NCBI GenBank assembly: GCA_023014485.1
Contig: JAJOZX010000482.1
Location: 538,501 to 602,500 of the forward strand
Length of the DNA stretch: 64,000 nt
Source: Bathynomus jamesi
Lineage: Eukaryota > Arthropoda > Malacostraca > Isopoda > Cirolanidae
Direction of reading: 5' to 3'
The position numbers were made by a program, and so were the translations under genes. Under the pieces are notes generated by a model. That model saw only the letters and a program-made list of their open reading frames with translations, was not told the origin of the DNA and searched no databases. Positions 56,201 to 63,453 of the stretch are shown in pieces (position 1 is the stretch's first letter; each line of letters starts with the position of its first letter).

Positions 56201-58338
56201 TCTTCCAGTTTTCTCTCCGATCGAACTCGCTTTATACGTCTCTCGAGTCTCTGTAGGGTAGCAATATATACATCCGAGTTGATTGTTTGTCCTTTCTTCA
56301 TAATGTCCACCAGAATTACCCCTTTCATGTCTCAGAAGATGGTGGCCATAACCTTTCCTGCAGAGGGAGCCATTTTGAACTTTTTCTTGGGTGGGGAGTC
56401 TGCATGATACCACCCCATGGATTGGCGTTTTGTTTCAGGTTCAAAATGGTGTAGCCAAGTCTCATCCCCAGTCACAATTCGTGAAAGTAAGTCATCCCCT
56501 TCTGTCTCGTATCGAACCAACGACTCAGAAGCAATTTCTTTTCTTTGGGCTTTGTGATCTTCAGTCAATTTGCGAGGAACAAACCGTGAACAAACTTTTG
56601 AGTATCCCAGTTGCTGAATTATCGTATTCACACTTCCTTCACTAATTCCTAGCTCCAGTGATAGCTCCTTGTATGTGACGCGCCGATTTGAGCGAATGAT
56701 GCTGTTAGCACGTTGCACAGTGTGAGATGTCACAGCCGATGCCGGGTGACCGCTGCGTGGCTCATCATCGAGGCTGGCTCTCCCTCTCTCCGATGATCTC
56801 ACACGTTTAGACCAGCGTCCAACTGTACTTCGATCAACAACAGCATCTCCGTAAACGTTTTGTAGACGTTTGTGAATATTTCCAACTGTTTCCTTCTCTG
56901 CCGTTAAGAACTCGATAACAGCTCTCTGTTTACGACGCACATCACTGCCAGACGCCATTTCCGAAACTGCATTAACCATCGTTTTTATAGAAGGGCGTTT
57001 AAAAGCGTTTTTATACAAGGAGCGGGGGGCTCAAACTGGAAAAATCCGGTTATGTGCGCGCAGAAAGTTGAAACTTACGACCCAAAAGACATTTCAGCCC
57101 CATGGTCTATTATTTAGCTAAGAAAAAAGGGTGGGGCAAAATATATTGAGTGCCCCTAGTACATTACAACACCTAACAAAATGCCAATAACTGAATTACA
57201 ACCTAAGTGTCATTTCTTGCCCAATTTAATTTAACTATAAATGCTTTAAGCTTATCTGGTTCTATCACTTTTTATTATAAGAGTACAAAACGAAAGAGAT
57301 ACAACACAGAATCTTTCACACCCATCTGTGAATTTTGTACTATATCATATGATTAATAATAATTATCAATTTTACGGTTAGCAATGAACACTCACTCATA
57401 CTATATGAGAACCATTCTAGATGAAAAGGTACATTTCAATGCATTTCACTTACCAAAGTGATTTGCGTCAAGCATGAGATGAGAAATATTTGGTTTGTTT
57501 TCTATGGCTTCAATAATGGCAATTCCTGCTTCCAATCGAATTTCGTTGCTATCCAGACAAAGTTCCTGCAATGCAATTACAGATCTACAGAAGCTAAGGC
57601 TAACAAAGACCCTAAGATCCACTCTAAGGTTAGCCCAAGAGAAGGAAGAGAGTAGTAGGTTAAAAGAAGAGAATAAGGGGTTAAGTAAGTAGCAAAACCT
57701 ATCATTCTTGAGTTAACATTCAATCAGAAAAAGAGAGAGAAAGACTCACCATCATCATCCGCCGGCCACTGCCGACAAGTCGGAAAAATAGTTGAAGAGA
57801 ATAGGAAAGGGGTGAAAGATGAAAAGAAGTAAAATAACAATGCTTACAAACTATGCAAACAGTCTGAACTCAAAAACTGTCATACCCTGTAAACTACAGA
57901 CATGCAAGTAAAGAGAGAATAAAAAAAAAAAAAGTATAAAAAGTATAACAAAAAATGAGTTAGTTGTTGTTGTTGTTTAGCCGATCAGCCCACCCTGATG
58001 GAGCAAGCCGGCGGCATGCAGGTAACTGATCGCCCTCTCCGGAGTGGACCAGAGGTTCAGCGCACTAGTGATGTTGTGTTGTGTTGTGTTCTATGTTGTG
58101 CTAGAGTGGTACAGTCTGTCATAATGTGTTCAATTGTTTGTGGTGTGTCCTGGCACAGGTGGCAGGTGTCATCTGTGGAGTTGTCTAGTCTGTGTTTATA
58201 TGTCCGTAAGTTGGGGTGATGTCCACATCGGAATCGTGCTAAGTTAACTCGATCCGATCTGCTCAGGCTGATCTCTGACCTGTTAATGGGTGGCGGCTTC
58301 GCACCTAGGACCGCATTCGGACCGAGTCGTGTCAGTGC

Positions 58339-58383
<45 letters not shown>

Positions 58384-61300
58384 TACTGTGTGATGTCTGT
58401 GGGGCATGGTATGGAATGGAGTATTTGGTTATAATGTGTCTCTGGTGTTACCTTAATGGTGCGAGGTGTCGGTGCATGATTGTACATGTAGTGGCAAGGG
58501 TATTGTGGGTTAGTTGTCGCTGCTGCCATGAATTGTGTTCCCCTCATGTCTAAATGTTCCCTAACTTTCAGTATTTTTGTTTCTGTGTGCAGGTGTTCTA
58601 TTGGTGTTGTTTGAGTGCATCCTGTAATGATACGAAGTGCGTCGTTTTGTATTGTATGTAAGGTGTTTATGTGTGTGTGTTTGAGATAATGGGTGCCCAG
58701 CATGGGCTAGCATAGTCCATAACTGAGCGAGTGGGTTAGTTTACGCTACGAGCTACATTTAAGTTCGTGTTAGTCTTTTTTTTTTTTTTTTTTATTTTAT
58801 TGCTGGCATATCTCACGCTGGCATGTCACAAGCTGGCATTAATCGTCAACAGACCAGAATTTCGTCAAGATTTTTACTTTTAATTTTGAGTGGCAAACAT
58901 TCTCAATATTTACTGTGACCAAATTCAAATTCTGATTTTTACCAACTCTAAATTCTGAATTTGACTGTTTTGACTGACTGAATATTATTTCAATTTGAAT
59001 AAAATTAAAATAATGCACATCTATAAAAATAAAAAATAATTTCTTTATGTATTTTATAACTTTATCCCTATGAGGAAGTGTGATTGTCTTTTCGAAGGTT
59101 ATACTGTGCATTTATATAGTTTCAAAAAAAGAGTTCGCCAAGAAAAAAAATTCTAAAAAGCACAAAAAATTACTAATGGGTACTATTCCATTTTCTTTAG
59201 ATATTTTATCCTTTTGGGGTACTAATAAATTTTTTAAAAACAAAACTGTCATTACCAATTGAATATAATTTTCTATTTTCTTTTAGAAATTTAGTTTCTT
59301 GGTGAACTACTTTCATGTAACTTTGCACTGAAGGAATAATTATGAACTATCTTACCCTGAGTTTCATGTGGTTCTTCTTTAATGCTTCTGCGATAGAAAT
59401 GGCCCCAGAAGTTTTTAAAAGACAGTCTCCAAAATTAATTACTTCTAAATTGGACATCTTTGGTAATTCTCCAGCCATGGCCTTTGCTCCTTTTGGTGTA
59501 AATGTACTGCACACGAAAATTAATTAACTTGTATAAGAATCAAATGAAGAGAATCATCATTCTAATACTTCACATAAGAAAAAATTCAATATTTAACTTA
59601 TGAAACTCAAATGTACCACCATTATTGTTCGTATTTAGAATTATTATTATTATTTCCTTCAAAACTGCTTTTATTTCTTTTCTGATATCCGACTTTGTTA
59701 CCAAGCAAGGATTAATACTTTATATACTTTATAATAGTATCACGAAATCAAATTACAAAAACAATGAAATAAATTACCCAAAAACATTACATACTTATCA
59801 TTAAGATTTATAACTCGTAGGCGGGGATTAAGACTGAGGGATTTGGCAAGTGCTGCAACTCCATCATGAAATATTCCATTCTGAGGCATTGCAACTTCTT
59901 CAAGAGTTTTCACCAAAGAAAAAAAATTTGCAAATATTTGTGCACCTTCATTTTCTAGTCTGTTTCTTCCTGCTATGAAGACCTGAAATATAATTCCATC
60001 TTGCATAATACCAAGACACATGAAACGCCCAATCAAGCTATCTAAATTGCCCACAAATTCCCATTATAATAACAAGCACGTTTCCTTACAACTTGCTCAT
60101 CATTCTAATAAACAAGAGAAATGCGAGGTTATCTTCATTTTCTACATCAATCTTTTCTACAGAAGCTAAGGCTAACAAAGACCCTAAGATCCACTCTAAG
60201 GTTAGCCCGAGAGAAAGGAAAGAGGAGGGGGTTAAAAGAGGAGAATAAGGGGTTAAGTAAGTAGCAAAACCTATCATTCTTGGGTTAAAATTCATTCAAA
60301 AAAGAGAAAGAAAGACTCACCATCATCATCAGTCGGCCACTGCCGACAAGTCAGAAAAATAGTCGGAGAGAATAGGAAAGGGGTGAAAGATGAAACGAAG
60401 TAAAATAAGAACCAGTCTTAACAGTCTTAACTCTGTCATACCATGCAAACTACAGACATGCAAGTAAAGAGAGTTACAGACATGCAAGTAGGGAGAGGAT
60501 ATGAAAGAAAAAAAAAAGTAGGTAAAGTAAAACAAAAAGTGGGTTAGTTTACGCTACGAGCTACATCTACGATCGTGTTAGTCTAATTTTTTTTTTTTTT
60601 TTGGCTAGCATCACACACTGGCATGTCACAAGCTGGCATTATCGTCGAGAGACTCATCTTCGATCACCAACCCCCAGAGCTCCTGTTGCTAATTGTTTTA
60701 ATATATTAAACAACGTTAATAATTTTAACGAGGCGGAGGGGAAGAAGGGAAGGGCGAGGCGGAGGGGAAGAAGGGAAGGGCGAGACGGAGGGGAAGAAGG
60801 GAAGGGCGAGGCGGAGGGGAAGAAGGGCAATTGTTTTATTATATTATATTATATTAAATAACGTTAATATTTTTAAAACGCCTATCTAAACGGTTCTTAA
60901 ACATATTAACGCTGGTAGAGTTCACGACGGGCGCGGGAAGATTATTCCATTTATCAATTACTTTAAACGTAAAGAAGTTTTTAACGATATTAGTAATGAA
61001 ACGTCTGCCACGCAACTTAAATCCGTTATTACGAGTATTGCTATTATCGAAAGTGAACAGTTTGTCAAAATTTACGTTATCGATGTTATTAACGATTTTG
61101 AAAACTTTAATAAGCTCCCCCGTAATCTCCTAGTTTCGAGTGACCAAGTCTTAACTCTTTAATCCTATTTTCATAAGGTTTGTTGCGCAATGACGGAATT
61201 AGTTTCGTGGCACGACGCTGAACCCTTTCTAACCTATCAATATCCTCACGCAAATACGGGCACCAAAACTGAACGGCATATTCTAAATGTGGCCTGACTA

Positions 61301-63453
61301 GGGACTTGTAAAGGGGCAATATAATATTCTTCGATTTAAATTCGAAATTACGCGCTATGAAGCCTAACATCCTATTAGCTTTAGCGTAAGACTCAGGGCA
61401 CTGTTTCCTAACTTTTAAATCCTTAGATACGCGTACGCCTAAATCTACTTCGTCAACGCTCGCTAGCTCTCTATCATCCATCGTGTACGTGTAATTATTG
61501 TTACGAGAACCTATATGCAAAACTTAAATTTGTCTACGTTAAATTGCATCTGCCACTTATCCGTCCACTCCATAATCCTATTTACATAGTGTTGGAGCCT
61601 ATTTCTATCGTCCTCGTTAACAACCTTACCGCCTATTTTAGTATCGTCCGCGAATTTTGACACGTTACTAGACAAACCTACATCTATGTCGTTAATGTAA
61701 ATTACGAATAGCAATGGGCCTAACACTGAACCCTGTGGGACACCGCTACCTACATCCAACCACCCCGATTCACTACCATTAACGACGACCCTCTGTCTCC
61801 TAGCACGAAGACATTCCTCTAACCAGTTAGCTACCTGACCGCGTATACCGTGCGCTTTAACCTTCTATGCGGAACTGTATCGAACGCTTTTTTAAAATCT
61901 AAATAAATAACGTCAGCCGCTCTATGCCTATCGTATTCGCGCACTATTTCGTTATAAAATTCTAACAAATTAGTTAAACAAGATCTATGGCGTCGAAACC
62001 CATGCTGACTACTATTAATCAAATCGCGACTTTGAGTGTTCGATGATACGATCCCTAACTACGATTCCAAAAGTTTACCGACAATTGACGTTAAGCTAAT
62101 GGGCCTATAATTGCTAGCTACTGTGCGGTCGCCTTTTTTAAAAATGGGCGTGACGTTAGCTAATTTGAAGTATTCAGGAATAATCCCCGTTTCCAGTGAC
62201 TTACTAAAAATCTTCGTTAAGGGGCCTACGACAACGTCTTTCAAATCTTTCAGATGTCTAGGATAAAACGCGTCAGGGACTGGAGCCTTGCTAACTTTTA
62301 ACCTATCGATATAATGCGCAATCTCACCCTCGTAAACGGTTACTTCATCCAAAATAGTCATGCTGCTAAATGGAACGATATCGTCCACATCGGGGACATT
62401 ATTAACGTCTTCTACGGTAAAAACTGTCGCAAAAAAGTATTAAAAATTGATGTAGAAAATGAATGTGTGTAATTAGGCAGCTAAGGAATTGGGAAATTTA
62501 ACAATGAATCAAACTCATACATGTATAGTTGTACTGTTTTACACTACATGACGCCGTTCCTGTACAAACATACTGATCAGAGTTAAAACTTCACAAGTTA
62601 ATAATAAAGTGCAGTATTTTGTATTTTTTTTAATGTCTACCACAAATTTTCCTTCAGTAGTATTTCAATTCTTAAATTCTTCAATCATTTTCAAGCTGTA
62701 AAGTACAGCACATACAGGTACTGTACTTTATTTTATAGCAGTCCAGGACGAACTAATATGACTAAACTACCTAAAACAAGAACTATGTCAGAATATCATT
62801 ATCAATACTTCACTCCTCTATTTGTGACTTTTACATTTGGTGCAAGAACAAGAGTCTTGCTGATGACACATCATCTTGTGATGATCCATTATGTGAAGTT
62901 TCATCAGTTTATGTTGAGTAGTTAAAAAATTATGGGGGTTACCTCCATTTGACCTTTAACCTCTATTTGTGACCTTGACCTTTAATGTAGAAGATAACCT
63001 TTGGTTAATCTATGGTTAGCTTCCGCTCGAATTGTTCATTCTGACGAAGGTCAAGCTTTTCACTCCACCTTAGACCTACAGTTTAACGTGGAATCCGAAC
63101 CACGCCCCACCAGCAGCCCAGCGTCTTAACCACTAGGCCACCCAGGGTACCCATTTATCTACCAGCCACTTTCTTTTTTGTGTGGAAGGATGAACAGCTG
63201 GGTTTTGCTGCGCGCCGGCTGCCGTCACCGGGTCTCGAACTCGGGGCCGATGGATTCGTAGTCAACGACACTAACCACTACACCACCGAGGTTAGAGACA
63301 TAATTAATTGGTTAGACACAATTAAAAAAATAAATATACCTTTAGTTTTAAAGGAGTTCCAGTTTTTGCTGCATTCTCTGCAAGTTCAATCAAGGCCTCT
63401 GCAACCATTGTACCTCCTTTGACTCCCAAGCCATTATTATTGAGACGCAATTC
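35257..63453 (-). CDS. RANGAP1: Ran GTPase-activating protein 1, all but the N-terminal exon(s)
   Basis: Eight exons (63340-63453, 59795-59982, 59356-59506, 57454-57565, 53515-53726, 43198-43416, 35492-35620, 35257/35276-35394) join in phase. The first four encode leucine-rich repeats ([61 protein letters not shown]). The fifth ends the LRR and carries the acidic tail ([16 protein letters not shown]). The last three form the C-terminal helical domain ([32 protein letters not shown]). RanGAP1 stimulates GTP hydrolysis by Ran in the cytoplasm; in vertebrates the C-terminal domain is SUMOylated and tethers it to RanBP2. IKSE fits the SUMO consensus. The gene spans at least 28 kb because its introns are full of transposons. 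Start and promoter are outside the window. Confidence 0.93.
35492..35620 (-). CDS. RANGAP1: RanGAP1 C-terminal domain exon (43 codons)
   Basis: TTTCAG|GTGGTA acceptor and AGCGAG|GTGAGT donor; phase 0 to 0. It encodes [17 protein letters not shown] and ends [11 protein letters not shown]. Lys in IKSE aligns with the SUMO acceptor of vertebrate RanGAP1. Confidence 0.9.
35984..36423 (-). mobile_element. Tc1/mariner relic (440 bp)
   Basis: GTATACACCACCAGTAAAACG on the left and its near-inverse CGTTTTACTGGTAGTGTATAC on the right are terminal repeats. The minus strand decodes to [10 protein letters not shown], the second catalytic Asp block. After frameshifts it gives [16 protein letters not shown] and [20 protein letters not shown], the transposase C-terminus. 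It lies in the last large RanGAP1 intron. Confidence 0.7.
36491..36519. repeat. (CA)n(TA)n microsatellite and LINE A left target duplication
   Basis: This (CA)n-(TA)n run is repeated as ACACACACACATATATATT at 42991-43009 on the other side of LINE A, consistent with a target-site duplication of up to 19 bp. Confidence 0.8.
36634..40360 (-). pseudogene. LINE copy A ORF2 (endonuclease, RT, RNase H), at least two frameshifts
   Basis: Endonuclease blocks: LLQWNIRGL (about 40340), [24 protein letters not shown] and [68 protein letters not shown] and [10 protein letters not shown] with intact YADD (about 38375). RNase [33 protein letters not shown] and [17 protein letters not shown]. The C-terminal end has [13 protein letters not shown] and a CASC...H...C motif. 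Frames shift at about 38090 and 37250. Catalytic motifs are otherwise preserved. Confidence 0.85.
40418..42485 (-). pseudogene. LINE copy A ORF1 with three CCHC knuckles, one frameshift
   Basis: The frame from 42485 ([17 protein letters not shown]) is Pro/Ser/Arg-rich, then contains [15 protein letters not shown] and HPRLNQCQG, and shifts at about 41740. The second frame (41746-40418) continues with VVRVYRFPD and [15 protein letters not shown]. Three zinc knuckles follow: [27 protein letters not shown] and [10 protein letters not shown] long Pro/Ala/Ser-rich tail closes it. ORF1 proteins of this kind bind the element RNA. A single frameshift separates it from an intact reading frame. Confidence 0.8.
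43003..43061. repeat. (TA)n microsatellite
   Basis: A pure TA run continues the (CA)n(TA)n target of LINE A on its 5' side. Confidence 0.9.
43198..43416 (-). CDS. RANGAP1: RanGAP1 C-terminal domain exon with GC donor
   Basis: TTTCAG|TGCACG acceptor and AAAG|GCAAGT donor, phase 0 to 0, 73 codons. It starts [19 protein letters not shown], matching the STFLAFPS...LLRLG block of vertebrate RanGAP1. It has no GT donor in phase 0 with consensus, while AAAG|GCAAGT is the exact consensus of GC-AG introns. Confidence 0.8.
43598..44658 (-). mobile_element. hAT element (1.06 kb) with 8-bp target duplication
   Basis: Ends CAGCGGCGTAGCCAGG and the near-inverse CCTAGCTACGCCACTG. The duplications are ACACCGAG (43590-43597) and ACGCCGAG (44659-44666), 7 of 8 identical. 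The interior minus strand carries hAT transposase remnants. It is inserted inside the pogo-like element. Confidence 0.88.
43983..44457 (-). pseudogene. hAT transposase C-terminal fragment
   Basis: Two overlapping frames encode [18 protein letters not shown] and then [19 protein letters not shown], the hAT dimerisation motif (ISSA.AERSFS.LKLI) with Trp in place of Arg. The N-terminal and catalytic parts are missing. Confidence 0.75.
45380..45463 (+). pseudogene. DD41D mariner fragment, left of an insertion
   Basis: It encodes [20 protein letters not shown] and LGLRG up to GGCCT. This is the block between the second and third catalytic Asp. The continuation [14 protein letters not shown] is found 1.8 kb downstream at 47276. 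A one-base deletion lies just before the break. Confidence 0.65.
46083..46236. repeat. Direct repeat, copy 1 (uninterrupted)
   Basis: GGGTTCTATGTATGGCAATT through ATATATAGTTTATCCAT. It matches 46873-46978 plus 47236-47275 in the same orientation, and contains the intact TTTAATTAAG that is split in copy 2. Confidence 0.8.
46873..47275. repeat. Direct repeat, copy 2 (interrupted by a MITE)
   Basis: The first part 46873-46978 and last part 47236-47275 correspond to copy 1 at 46083-46236. The middle, about 46981-47217, is an inserted MITE. Confidence 0.75.
46981..47217. mobile_element. TTAA-type MITE
   Basis: ACTCTTTGATGACCAG on the left and the inverse of GGTCCTCAAAGAGT on the right, next to TAA/TTAA. 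Copy 1 of the host repeat has an uninterrupted TTAATTAA at this point. Confidence 0.7.
47276..47500 (+). pseudogene. DD41D mariner transposase C-terminus, right of the insertion
   Basis: It is open from the break to TGA 47498-47500: [35 protein letters not shown] and [11 protein letters not shown]. The third catalytic Asp (TPCDF) is present. It is the second half of the fragment at 45380-45463. Confidence 0.75.
48078..48720 (+). mobile_element. Tigger/pogo relic
   Basis: The left end CAGTTTAACGCTGATTCG follows a (CA)n run. The ORF 48350-48697 encodes [20 protein letters not shown] and [15 protein letters not shown]. It ends in an A-then-FF-K signature, like the TI.SFF tail at the C-terminus of Tigger transposases. 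The DDE core is missing. Confidence 0.55.
48935..49020. mobile_element. Short MITE with GGTATAACG-type ends
   Basis: GGTATAACGACCCCGTTTAG and the inverse CTAAGCGGGGTATACC enclose about 80 bp. The CGCTTAGCGCTC core resembles the left end of the Tigger relic at 48078. Confidence 0.5.
49025..49520 (+). pseudogene. Tigger transposase C-terminal remnant
   Basis: GTAAACCCTCATTATTCACG at 49028 resembles a Tigger terminal repeat. The frame 49160-49452 encodes [18 protein letters not shown] and [14 protein letters not shown], which is the acidic C-terminal region of Tigger proteins. After a TGA at 49450, sequence near 49485-49519 decodes to [12 protein letters not shown], the terminal signature. The catalytic domain is deleted. 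Confidence 0.7.
49706..49910. mobile_element. TTAA-flanked MITE (205 bp)
   Basis: CCCTTTGCCTGTCC and its inverse GGACAGGCAAAGGG, with TTAA on the left (49702-49705) and TCAA on the right (49911-49914, one change). It belongs to the same TTAACCCTTT class as 5491 and 49975. Confidence 0.8.
49975..50130. mobile_element. TTAA-flanked MITE (156 bp), nested
   Basis: CCCTTTAGACGGGATG and the inverse of GTCGAAAGGG, with exact TTAA at 49971-49974 and 50131-50134. It is inserted into the element at 49918-51118. Confidence 0.8.
50139..50925 (+). mobile_element. DD41D mariner with long inverted repeats, nested, internally deleted
   Basis: CAGTGTGTCCGTAAAGTCAT and about 55 further bases are repeated inverted at the right end (50850-50925), with TA at 50137-50138 and 50926-50927. 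Only the C-terminal half of the transposase remains. Confidence 0.88.
50349..50810 (+). pseudogene. DD41D transposase C-terminal half, second catalytic Asp changed to Tyr
   Basis: The open frame encodes [54 protein letters not shown] and ends GAHIELR. The family motif is QQDGAP; here the codon is TAT, a single G-to-T change. The first Asp and the DNA-binding domain are lost with the deletion. It is clearly inactive. Confidence 0.85.
51121..51553. other. RanGAP1 intron sequence, nothing recognised
   Basis: Pyrimidine-rich stretch with a short (GT)n at about 51251-51264, a poly-C run at about 51318 and a tandem ATGAACACTCCAAAATATAT duplication near 51421-51460. No gene is seen. Confidence 0.5.
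51554..52838 (-). mobile_element. Complete mariner element (DD34D, 1.29 kb)
   Basis: TCAGGTCATCCCATAAATAA and the inverse of TTACTTATGGGATGACCTGA are the ends, with TA at 51552-51553 and 52839-52840. The transposase lies on the minus strand. Length matches intact mariners. Confidence 0.92.
51629..52703 (-). pseudogene. Mariner DD34D transposase, broken in three places
   Basis: The N-terminal segment (52703-52518) has [19 protein letters not shown]. The middle segment (52487-52296) has the second helix-turn-helix [11 protein letters not shown] and [20 protein letters not shown]. The C-terminal segment (52093-51629) has [12 protein letters not shown] and [13 protein letters not shown] with 34 residues between Asp. 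Stops or frameshifts near 52510, 52290 and 52150 interrupt it; the first Asp block (TGDEKWI) lies in the disrupted part at about 52200. It is inactive. Confidence 0.88.
52898..53430. mobile_element. hAT MITE with perfect 8-bp target duplication
   Basis: CAGGGGTGTAGTG and the inverse CACTACACCCCTG are exact 13-bp ends, and GTTATATG is exact on both sides (52890-52897, 53431-53438). It has no coding sequence and contains an (AAT)n microsatellite. Confidence 0.92.
53221..53270. repeat. (ATA)n microsatellite
   Basis: A pure trinucleotide run of about 16 units inside the hAT MITE. Confidence 0.9.
53515..53726 (-). CDS. RANGAP1: RanGAP1 exon with end of LRR and acidic tail
   Basis: GTGCAG|GTGAAG acceptor in phase 1, giving [16 protein letters not shown], then a run rich in Glu/Asp. 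I place the donor at GTTAAG|GTATTT (phase 0) because only this joins in frame to the next exon. A second GT at 53492 (CAAG|GTAGAT) would put a stop codon in the next exon. Confidence 0.85.
53816..54682 (+). mobile_element. Decayed Tc1/mariner relic
   Basis: TTTTCAAAAAATAAAAATTG at the left is inverted at the right (AATCAATGG...TTTTTATTTTTTGAAAG, about 54657-54680). On the + strand, [10 protein letters not shown] and remnants of a QDG..SHTA block at about 54118 decode as a DDE transposase with many lesions. Confidence 0.5.
54831..55020. repeat. 95-bp tandem duplication (two units)
   Basis: TAGGCATGACTGTCTAGTTT starts at 54831 and again at 54926. The two units differ at only a few positions. 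Confidence 0.9.
55203..55262 (-). mobile_element. tRNA-derived SINE fragment
   Basis: The minus strand contains GTGGTTCGGATCCCACGTAA, a B box with flank matching the SINE at 63050-63150. The A-box half is weak here. Confidence 0.5.
55780..57159 (-). mobile_element. Complete mariner element (DD34D, second family, 1.38 kb)
   Basis: Ends GAGGGCCACTCAATATATTT and the inverse AAATATATTGAGTGCCCCTA, with TA at 55778-55779 and 57160-57161. The transposase lies on the minus strand and differs clearly from the mariner at 51554. Confidence 0.92.
55926..57018 (-). pseudogene. Mariner transposase with one stop and one frameshift
   Basis: From 57018 the frame holds the paired helix-turn-helix domain ([40 protein letters not shown]), then [18 protein letters not shown] with the first Asp. 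A TGA at 56329-56331 replaces Trp (TIF-stop-DMKG). The frame resumes with [11 protein letters not shown] and [13 protein letters not shown], with 34 residues between the second and third Asp. A frameshift at about 56035 precedes [13 protein letters not shown]. Otherwise the sequence is well preserved, suggesting a fairly young insertion. Confidence 0.9.
57454..57565 (-). CDS. RANGAP1: RanGAP1 LRR exon
   Basis: TTGCAG|GAACTT acceptor and CACTTTG|GTAAGTG donor; phase 0 to 1. It encodes [20 protein letters not shown] and LMLDANHF, the penultimate repeat. Confidence 0.9.
57585..57963. repeat. Dispersed repeat copy 1, first part
   Basis: CTACAGAAGCTAAGGCTAAC through AATGAGTTAG matches 60155-60549 with small changes. 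The rest of this copy resumes at 58732 after a LINE insertion. Confidence 0.85.
57964..58731 (-). mobile_element. 5'-truncated LINE 3' end with (AAC)n tail
   Basis: Minus-strand decoding gives [18 protein letters not shown] and later [19 protein letters not shown] and [18 protein letters not shown] (C-terminal CCHC). The 3' end is CAACAACAACAA at 57964-57975. TGAGTTAG (57956-57963) and TGGGTTAG (58732-58739) are target duplications. A (TG)n run at 58338-58377 lies in the reading frame. Confidence 0.85.
58338..58377. repeat. (GT)n microsatellite
   Basis: A pure GT run of about 20 units inside the LINE fragment. Confidence 0.95.
58732..58853. repeat. Dispersed repeat copy 1, second part
   Basis: TGGGTTAGTTTACGCTACGA through GGCATTAATCGTC matches 60541-60648, including an internal poly-T run. 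Confidence 0.85.
59356..59506 (-). CDS. RANGAP1: RanGAP1 LRR exon
   Basis: GTGCAG|TACATT acceptor and CTCAGG|GTAAG donor. The first base completes the Asn codon. It encodes [33 protein letters not shown] and [10 protein letters not shown], a close match to the family. Confidence 0.93.
59795..59982 (-). CDS. RANGAP1: RanGAP1 LRR exon
   Basis: TTTCAG|GTCTTC acceptor and GATAA|GTATGT donor; phase 0 to 2. It begins [17 protein letters not shown], contains [13 protein letters not shown] and ends LRVINLND plus two bases of an Asn codon. Confidence 0.93.
60155..60648. repeat. Dispersed repeat copy 2, uninterrupted
   Basis: It is the contiguous version of 57585-57963 plus 58732-58853. The junction AAAAAGTGGGTTAGTTTACG at about 60535-60554 is the empty site of the LINE insertion in copy 1. 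Confidence 0.85.
60728..60828. repeat. 26-bp GC-rich minisatellite, about four units
   Basis: The unit GAGGCGGAGGGGAAGAAGGG plus six bases repeats about four times. AATTGTTTTA...AACGTTAAT flanks it on both sides as an imperfect duplication. Confidence 0.9.
60870..62430 (-). mobile_element. CR1-like LINE, 5'-truncated
   Basis: Minus-strand blocks in order: [20 protein letters not shown] (about 62180), [63 protein letters not shown], then [32 protein letters not shown] and RLGHSKLG. The C-terminal block (about 61130-60900) includes FKLRGRRF and WNNLPAPVV. Frames change at about 62050, 61825 and 61515, so it is dead. Motif wording fits the CR1/Rex/L2 group. Confidence 0.88.
63050..63155 (-). 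mobile_element. tRNA-derived SINE
   Basis: The minus strand reads TGGCCTAGTGGTTAAGACGC (A box) and then GTGGTTCGGATTCC (B box), followed by ACGTTAAACTGTAGG. The B-box flank matches the fragment at 55203-55262. Confidence 0.65.
63183..63295 (-). mobile_element. Second tRNA-derived SINE unit
   Basis: The minus strand reads CGGTGGTGTAGTGGTTAGTG (A box) and GAGTTCGAGACC (B box), followed by GCGCGCAGCAAAACCCAGC. The anticodon stem does not pair well, so it is a tRNA-like repeat. It lies about 45 bp 3' of a RanGAP1 exon donor. Confidence 0.65.
63340..63453 (-). CDS. RANGAP1: RanGAP1 LRR exon (38 codons)
   Basis: TTGCAG|GAATTG acceptor and CTAAAG|GTATAT donor; phase 0 to 0. It encodes [17 protein letters not shown] through TPLKLK, one leucine-rich repeat. 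It is only partly visible as an ORF on its strand. Confidence 0.9.
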
